A stretch of 24,796 bases of DNA. Source: Ophiothrix spiculata. Lineage: Eukaryota > Echinodermata > Ophiuroidea > Amphilepidida > Ophiotrichidae. The stretch lies in the NCBI GenBank assembly GCA_000969725.1, contig JXSR01S022325.1. One strand, written 5' to 3'. Positions 18,745-24,796 of this stretch are shown piece after piece. The notes under the pieces were generated by a model. The model had not been told where the DNA came from and ran no database searches. It saw only the letters and a list, made by a program, of their open reading frames with translations. Each line of letters starts with the position of its first letter. Within the stretch, counting starts at the first letter, position 1. The translations under genes and the position numbers were made by a program.

Positions 18745-19207
18745 CGTGAGTCTGGATTCTGATGATATTACGGCTTCAACACATCCGTGTTGGGCATATA
18801 TCAACAAGACATAGATGATTTGGGTCTGAAGGATGCGGGTTGGCGAAGCAGTTGTTCCATCACCTTTCACCACTGCAGCCTGGATTCGTTCAGTTCCCAG
18901 TCGGATCAATGTTGTAACTTTTACATGAATTGTGTTGTCGTCCTTGCAAGTTGCAGGGTTTCACTGAGCTCTTTGGTTTCTCCTGCTTTTGAATTAAAAT
19001 CGGAAATACTTTAAATTGTAATAAGTAATGTTTGTAATTTACATTTTGTACATCATCATTTTGGAGTGGTAGAGAACCTAGAAACTTTGAATAAGTGCCT
19101 GTATCTAAGATAATAAAAAAGAATCAAATGCTGATAAAAAGTTGGCATAAAGGCCTAATTACTGTTGATTGTGGAAGTCTGTTGAATTTGATGCAGGTTG
19201 TTTGGCA
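18745..19207. other. Unassigned sequence
   Basis: Contains minus-strand open stretches (for example 18745-18909) without recognisable domain or splice structure. No repeat boundary seen. Confidence 0.35.
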
Positions 19208-19215
19208 GCACTGTG

Positions 19216-19949
19216 CCGGGGGGCACTCACTTTATTTTTTGGCGGACGGGCAGCACAAATTTTGGAGGCTATGGAACTGACAAGCCATGCAAAAAGTAGG
19301 GTCTTGAGAACTCTTTAATCGTGGAAAATGTAGGGTCTTGTGAATTGATGTTCAGTGCAAAAGCAAAGAATTTTTAAGAAAATAAATGGAGTATTTGCAT
19401 CTCAGAGAAAAACCCTTAAGAACCCCTACTGTTTTTACTTTTACCCCCAGTTTGTCTAATCTACCCCAAGGAGTCAGGACCCTAGCATTTTAAAGGTTCT
19501 CACTCTACTTTTAGTGAGGTAACTTAAATATTGGCATAAGGCGGTTTGTGGCCCCTGAATATTTTTTGATTTAATTTTCTTTGGAAGGCAGGAGGAGAAA
19601 AATCACGGTCAAAGAAAATCAAGCAAAAATGTAAAGTCTTCAGAACTGTATTGGTCAAGAGTATAGGTAAAACACTCCTTTATAATGCGGACATTTTGTG
19701 TTTTTGTTTAAAATCATGCCCTTTTTTTGTTTAGAATTAGTGTTTTCTAGACCCTAAACACACTGCTAATGAACAACTGTTTAACAGGTAGGGAGCGGAA
19801 AGAGAGCGGACGGCTTTGTTCAAAGAGTCTTGAGAGCGGCGATTTCAGGAAAATGCAGAGCTATAGAATGGCGATTAAGCCGTGAAAAGGGGGGTCTCCA
19901 AAGCGGCACATACCCGTATCACCAATATGCGTGAGTGCCCTCCCCGGGA
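19216..19949. mobile_element. 734-bp TIR element with exact 8-bp target duplication (CCGGGGGGCACTCAC end)
   Basis: The left end CCGGGGGGCACTCAC and the right end GTGAGTGCCCTCCCCGG(GA) are inverted, with weaker inner pairing across the GGCGGACGGGCAGCAC / GCGGCACATACCCG regions. GCACTGTG flanks both ends (19208-19215 and 19950-19957). The interior has recurring GTAGGGTCTTG-GAA motifs. No transposase frame; non-autonomous. An 8-bp duplication fits hAT, Merlin or P-type elements. Confidence 0.85.
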
Positions 19950-19957
19950 GCACTGTG

Positions 19958-20582
19958 TTGTCCTTCTGAAGCAGACAGCAGTTGTTTACAGCAGGTTTGC
20001 ATGGTATATTTGCCAAGTATACAATGTCATTAAAAACTCTGGCCAAGAGATAGTCACCACATTAAAGGATACTTTTAAAATATATTTTTGACCTGAATTG
20101 TGTGTGAAATTCTAAGTTCTGAATAATTATTTGTATTTGCTTTTATTGATTGTGGATTGATTTGCTTTCCAAATCTATTGGCATTTCTGGCTATGTTTGA
20201 TCATAAACCTTGTGCAAATCAATTAACTGGCATATTTGCAACATCAACATAATTCCCAATTTCCTGATCAAGATACCTGTGCCAACTTTATTTGCTCACT
20301 TGTACACCGCCTCGTCTGTACTACTGTAAATAATAGTTTGGCATAAAACGACCTTCGTCAACCCAAAAAATTACGGAACAAGTGTGCACAGCAAGTATTT
20401 ATGGTTCTCAGTCCACCTACACTACACCTCTGCTGAAGGAATGTCATTGGCCTACCATAGAAGACTGTTTTTAAGTTCATTACACTTTTGTATGTTTTGT
20501 ATGGACTCTCTCGAGTCCTTTGATTTTCTGATGATGAGGATGACCAATCGTTCCTGAATAGCCACCTGTCCTTGTCATGATT
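19958..20582. other. Unassigned AT-rich sequence
   Basis: No recognisable exon, RNA gene or element boundary. Confidence 0.4.
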
Positions 20583-20775
20583 ATAGGTTGATAAATGCGC
20601 ATTTCATATGCGAGTGAGATGAGACAAAATCATTGCACGCGCGGTCAATTTTGATGCGTCCAATTCACGAGGCCCGTAGGGGCCGAGTGCATTGGACAGC
20701 AATCAAAATTTAACTCAAATGCATTGATTTTGTCTCATTTTACAAGCATTATGGAATGCAAATATATTGATCTAA
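20583..20775. repeat. Foldback element with GC-rich GCCCGTAGGGGC apex
   Basis: ATGAGACAAAATCATTGCA pairs with TGCATTGATTTTGTCTCAT, CAATTTTGATGCGTCCAAT with ATTGGACAGCAATCAAAATT, and the apex CGAGGCCCGTAGGGGCCGAG folds on itself. Weaker pairing extends to the AATGCGCATTTCAT / ATGGAATGCAAAT level. Outer limits are approximate. Confidence 0.8.
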
Positions 20776-21162
20776 TTCATACACAACAGAAAAATAATAT
20801 TGTATCTTTTGTGAAAAGAAATAAGGCTTTTAATATGACCATCAAAATCCAAAACTTCTCTAAACTAAATAAATAATCAGCCGACAAAAACAATGAAATA
20901 TTCATACGCACTGAACGCCCGCTACACAAACCAGAACGCAATAATCGCAGTGCATTGTGAAGATCCACTGACACGCGGAGCACACGCAGAGTGCATGAAT
21001 CTTGATCAATACTAGTCAACCAGGTTTATTAAGGAAACAACTCTTGTCTGTTCAACTCATTACGAAGCAACATAATGGACAATTTGTAATACTGAAGAAA
21101 ACTTTTTTTTTTTGTCTAGAGCAAGAGCTGTGCATTTGTGGTACCCCTCCCCTGTCTTATAT

Positions 21163-21304
21163 GGTTTATTCAGAGTCTGTTGATATGCATCGTTCATCAT
21201 CCATCAATGCGCAGTCTTTGCACATGCAATGCATAAAGAATATATCAAAAGACTGCACATCGATGGACTTTGTGCGATGCATATCGACAGACTTTGAATA
21301 AACC
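21163..21304. repeat. 142-bp foldback
   Basis: The left arm GGTTTATTCAGAGTCTGTTG then ATATGCATCG mirrors the right arm CGATGCATATCGACAGACTT then TGAATAAACC. Pairing continues with CCATCAATGCGCAGTCTTT against AAAGACTGCACATCGATGG. The loop is about 25-30 nt. Confidence 0.9.
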
Positions 21305-21832
21305 AATGTACCATGCACAGCATGTCAAGCTCAATCCCCATGGTCTAATCCATACCTAGTCTTAACGTTGTTGTTGTATCTGCATATTGGTTTTCCTTCT
21401 TGAACTTCTGACTTCTCAATAGGACTGTCCCAAAGATCCCAATGACACCAACATTTGACAAATCATTTGAGGATCTGTTCAGCTTCAGTTGACCTAGCAC
21501 TCACCCGCCTTTGACCCGGCTGTATAGGTTAATGGTCTATGAAGAGCCTGGATTCAAGGCGAGGGTTGCAGGTGGCTACTACAGTTGACCATACAAGATC
21601 TTGTAAAAAATTACAAAAACAACCTGCTACATAGATAAGAATCTTTGTTAATCAAGGGAAGGGATACTCATCATTCGCCTCCTACCCAAACCAACCCTTT
21701 TCCTTTTACCGTCATAGTTATTTATCATGCTACTAATCTTTACACGATTGACCGTTGTAATCCCAAAGAGGGGGCTAATCAAGTTTGGTTTGGATGGGGT
21801 CTGGATTGCATGCAAGGGCAGTTGTTTGTATA

Positions 21833-22207
21833 TACTCTGTAAACCTTGAAGTATGCAACAAGCAATCAGACTCTGGTACGGGATCCATAGCATATCCCTT
21901 ATATTCTACAACATTGCGAACTGTTGGTTTTGTATTGTGTCAGAGACTAGTAATATGATTGATTAGGATTGATCAAGCCCAAATCACTGCGTATTAATAT
22001 ATTTTTACATGAATTGTTCATGATTTCGGTGTTATTTTTGGCTAATTTTGTTGCTAACACATGGACAAACATTGACATATGTTCATTTGAATATTCAGCA
22101 AGGTTTGGTACGTTGTTATGATTCAGAGAAATACGGACTAATTTACTTCCCCGTATGGTCATATTGATTTATGTGCATCAATCGCTGCTGGTTGCATACT
22201 TCAAGGT
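21833..22207. mobile_element. About 375-bp TIR element (GTAAACCTTGAAGTATGCAAC arms)
   Basis: GTAAACCTTGAAGTATGCAA then CAAGCAATCAGA is inverted as TCAATCGCTGCTGGTTGCAT then ACTTCAAGGTTTAC. The TIR is about 35 bp. The exact outer ends and target duplication are unclear. The interior is AT-rich and non-coding. Confidence 0.7.
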
Positions 22208-22299
22208 TTACTCTGACCGAGTAAAGTTGTTTTATTGTTGCAACATTGGTGCTGATTATCCTGCGGCCTACAAATTGCATTGTATTATTTTAAGTGTGT

Positions 22300-22452
22300 T
22301 TGATAAGGCAAAAAAAATATGTTTGTTTGCCCTCCGCATCCGAACCTAAAAATGCCAAAAATTGGGGTCACGATTTTAGTTTTTTTTTTCTTCAAACATG
22401 TAAAATATGTAAACTCAATATTTTCGATGTAAAATGTAAAATTTAGCAGTGT
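22300..22452. repeat. Interspersed repeat copy B, inverted relative to 1-155
   Basis: Runs from TTGATAAGGCAAAAAAAATA through GTTTGCCCTCCGC, AAAAATGCCAAAAATT and TTCAAACATGTAAAATATG to TTTAGCAGTGT. It matches the reverse complement of the window start with a few substitutions and small indels. Confidence 0.85.
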
Positions 22453-22796
22453 GAAGTCACATTTAGTAGTATAAAATGCATATTTCCTCTAAATAATGAC
22501 CCACAATTGTTGATTAGGCTAATGAAACTCGATTCCGAGTTTCCCGTCACATTTTTTTCAGCCCATAATGAGACAATTTTTTCATTATTTATTATTCATT
22601 ATTTCAAAATGTCATTACTTCAACCTTTTTGTCAGCAAATTTCAATGTTGTTCATTCAACCTTTTTGTTTCAAATTTATTTTTTACCTGCTTTTTATTCA
22701 CTGCTTATACCTAACCTTATATAAAGGCCCTACTGGGACCAAACCTTTACTTAGTATATTAAAGACAAAAATTTATAGTGCCAAGACTACGAACTT

Positions 22797-22945
22797 GCGA
22801 AAAAGAAAGAAAAAAAAAAGAAAAGAGAAGAAAGTCCTTGAGACCCCACCAAGACCCAAAGATGCCGTAACAAAAATAATGAAGCAGTCTTACGATCAAC
22901 AACCAAAACTAAGGCCAAAAAGAAAAAAGAAAAAAAAAACCAGAA
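22797..22945 (+). repeat. A/G-rich low-complexity tracts
   Basis: Two AAAAAGAAAAGA-type purine runs (about 22797-22835 and 22915-22942) flank more complex sequence. They produce a Lys-rich open frame that has no other coding support. Confidence 0.8.
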
Positions 22946-22980
22946 CCTACTAAGATACAAAGCTATGAATTTCAATACTA

Positions 22981-24071
22981 CACTGAAAACATTATTTCGT
23001 CAAACGTGGTGGAAAAGTCGTCAAACAGGGGTTATAAATTAGTCATGCAAGTGAACTTCTCCTTATTCGTCGCTTGACGATATTTGCGGGCGTATGCCAA
23101 ACGAAAACAAATACAGGACAAACTATTTTTGTAACTGTACGAATTACAAATCTGTGCAGGACGAGTTTGAACGAATGACGAATGTACTTTTCGTTAATTG
23201 ACAAATGCACATTGTCATGAGCCAAGGTCAAGACAAACTAATGAAGGCATGACAAGCTATGTTGACAAACTTCTTTGAGCACGACTAACCATACCTGAGA
23301 GCTGACGAATTTGCATGACGAATGATATCGTATATAACGGGTTTCCGTACCTTCAAGAAGTGGCGTGGCGTTTTATTCTCGATTCGATTGCACAGGAGGA
23401 CAATTAGCGACAACACCTCTTTTGATTCGGATAGAACAACTCTTTAATTCCCGGTTAGGTTTATGCCTAGCCTATCATCACATTCCGACCAGACCGCATT
23501 GGATTCAGAGTCGGACAGAACAATACTACTGGACTCAAAATTCCCGTATTCATGCTTAAGCTTACTCATACTTCATCTTCAGATTCTGACCAGACTAGTC
23601 CATCTAGATGGACCTTACAAGCGAGCGCCGTAGGCGAACGCGATGCGTTCGTTTGCAAGGTCCATCTGGATGGACTAGACCAGACAGTCATTGCAAAACC
23701 TGCAAGCAGAACCTGAGTGTTTCGTCTCGTTGATTTCACATGGATTGAGCCATACCTAAATGGAATTAGTCTATCGAAAACAAAACCTCTTGAAAACTAG
23801 TGTCGCTTGACAAATTAAGTGACAAAGTATTATTCTTGCATGACAAATTAATTTTTGTCATGACAAATTATTTTTTTCTCATGACAAACTAATTTTTCAG
23901 CATGACTAATTGTCATGAGAAAGTCATCATACTAGACCGTTTTTCATGACTAATTATAATTCGTCGTTCAATACTAGTATGACGAATTCCACGACAAATT
24001 ATAGTTTGTCATACTAGACCATTTTCATGACAAATTATTATTTGTCAAGTGATGAAACACAATTTTCAGTG
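22981..24071. mobile_element. 1091-bp TIR element nested in the outer element (CACTGAAAA ends, TA flanks)
   Basis: CACTGAAAACATTATTTCGT then CA and the inverse of TGATGAAACACAATTTTCAG then TG share CACTGAAAA plus a TTC-TCA block. TA dinucleotides lie outside both ends (22979-22980 and 24072-24073). Near the ends, TCGTCAAAC and TCATGACAAATTA-type motifs recur many times in both orientations, like subterminal repeats. Superfamily unresolved. No transposase seen. Confidence 0.7.
23596..23677. mobile_element. 82-bp foldback MITE with exact 8-bp target duplication (innermost level)
   Basis: TAGTCCATCTAGATGGACCT then T mirrors AAGGTCCATCTGGATGGACT then A, with an apex AGCGCCGTAGGCG and an inner CGAACGC-GAT-GCGTTCG hairpin. 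GACCAGAC flanks both sides (23588-23595 and 23678-23685). An 8-bp duplication and a T-A-G start fit a minimal hAT-type MITE. Confidence 0.9.
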
Positions 24072-24307
24072 TATGAACATTATTAGTATTTTATGTATTG
24101 CCTTCCCATGTGTTCACATTAGGACTTCATTAGTGCTGCAATTTTCGTTTTAGAATGATTCAATGTGTCAGGCATTTGTTTAGACAGATTTGGACATCGT
24201 TTTTTCAAAATAATGAATTATTTTCAGATTTTGGTCGGCAAACGAGGCCCAAATTTCATAACGCGGGAGGGGGACGGGAAACTCAGCATTGAGTTTCATT
24301 AGCCTTA

Positions 24308-24796
24308 AGCCCTGCATTGCTTGGTATTCACAATAAAATCCATGGAATGACATCATATGTGTAGAGTAAAAAAAAAAAAAAAAAAAAGATTAACCGACCA
24401 ACCGACCCAAAATTAACATTTTACACATTTTAGCAATTTCACCTGCATGTCACGATTAGAGTTTGAAATAAATACCATAAAATAAAAATAAATACAAAAG
24501 CAGAACCCATAAAAAAAAAATTGAAAAAAGGATGCATTGATATCAATCACCCATGCTTTGAGTCAAGCTTGTACGTAACTTTTCTGTGACTTTACCAATT
24601 TCTATAATGAAAATCCATGCTGATGTTCAATAACAAACTTAACTGTTATAAATATATTTATTGAACATATCTCCTGCCAATACCACAATTGCTGACGGGA
24701 TAGTAAACTTAATAGCACAGTGACGACAAATCAATTTGAAAAACATACAGATGATGTCAATGTTCCAATTAACAAAGATGGCACGTCCTAGTTTTA
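24308..24796. other. AT-rich terminal sequence with poly-A tract
   Basis: A run of 21 As (24368-24388) and a 9-bp hairpin GTTCAATAA (24625-24633) / TTATTGAAC (24658-24666) are visible. No gene or element boundary recognised. Confidence 0.5.

Larger units (their letters stand above)
22517..24304. mobile_element. 1788-bp PIF/Harbinger-like non-autonomous element (outer shell of a nest)
   Basis: The ends GGCTAATGAAACTC-AT-C-GAGTTTCCCGTC (left 22517-22551, right 24270-24304 inverted) match over about 34 bp. TTA flanks both ends (22514-22516 and 24305-24307), the 3-bp duplication expected of PIF/Harbinger. Each end contains its own perfect 8-bp palindrome. No transposase was recognised; the Lys-rich frame inside comes from A-rich low-complexity DNA. 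It contains the element at 22981-24071. Confidence 0.8.

Noticed and set aside
22507-22953. 148-codon plus-strand frame with a Lys-rich C-terminus
   Set aside because: It starts before the transposon TIR, runs through it, and owes its Lys content to A/G-rich low-complexity DNA. No domain or splice support.

Overview
The window looks like animal nuclear DNA: AT-rich, almost gene-free, one spliced exon of a conserved eukaryotic gene, metazoan-type (CCCTAA)n-like tracts, pol III-type tRNA-derived repeats and a dense set of small inverted-repeat transposons. Repeat styles such as CAGGGTTCGTAC ends, CAGGGATGCC ends and GGGGGGCACTCAC ends suggest a marine invertebrate, possibly an echinoderm or hemichordate. 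That taxonomic guess rests on recollection of repeat types, not on a search.

The only protein-coding feature I can defend is one internal exon (1486-1598, + strand) of COPA, the alpha subunit of the COPI vesicle coat. It encodes part of the conserved C-terminal domain and has a clean acceptor and donor. Neither the preceding nor the following COPA exon was recognised. Sequence upstream of 1486 is therefore taken as intron. Sequence downstream is intron for an unknown distance; the next exon may lie in the 356-base assembly gap (13231-13586) or beyond the window. All other open reading frames look like chance frames in repeats. One very weak minus-strand candidate first exon (18319-18367) is listed.

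Layout. 1-1000: half of a repeat whose inverted partner is at 22300-22452, a tRNA-like SINE head, a 118-bp palindrome, and a TTAA-flanked element carrying a 25-bp minisatellite. 1486-1598: COPA exon. 1685-5770: foldback or TIR elements (one with an exact 8-bp target duplication) plus a minus-strand tRNA-derived SINE. 5770-7450: a hammerhead-like motif, a hAT-type MITE and another tRNA-like head. 7640-9170: two more hAT-type MITEs and a palindrome. 9520-11100: an ATTTT/G microsatellite and a diverged direct duplication flanking a TA-flanked MITE. 11675-13170: a MITE with internal palindromic repeats, an adjacent foldback, and a TTAA-flanked MITE. 13231-13586: N gap. 13841-14657: two copies of a telomere-repeat-bearing MITE, one inserted with an exact 8-bp duplication into another foldback. 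14714-15215: GC-rich TIR element. 16290-17170: a 150-200-bp tandem repeat interrupted by a 383-bp insertion. 17777-17878: tRNA-Leu/Ser-like pseudogene with T-run. 18457-19949: a hAT-type MITE and a 734-bp element with an exact 8-bp duplication. 20583-22215: foldbacks. 22517-24304: a three-level nest of elements.

No transposase or reverse transcriptase reading frame was recognised, so all elements appear non-autonomous. The spans listed add up to roughly 40% of the window. I did not find a new gene system. The most interesting content is transposon architecture: nesting, end palindromes preserved by compensatory change, and internal telomere-like or minisatellite arrays.
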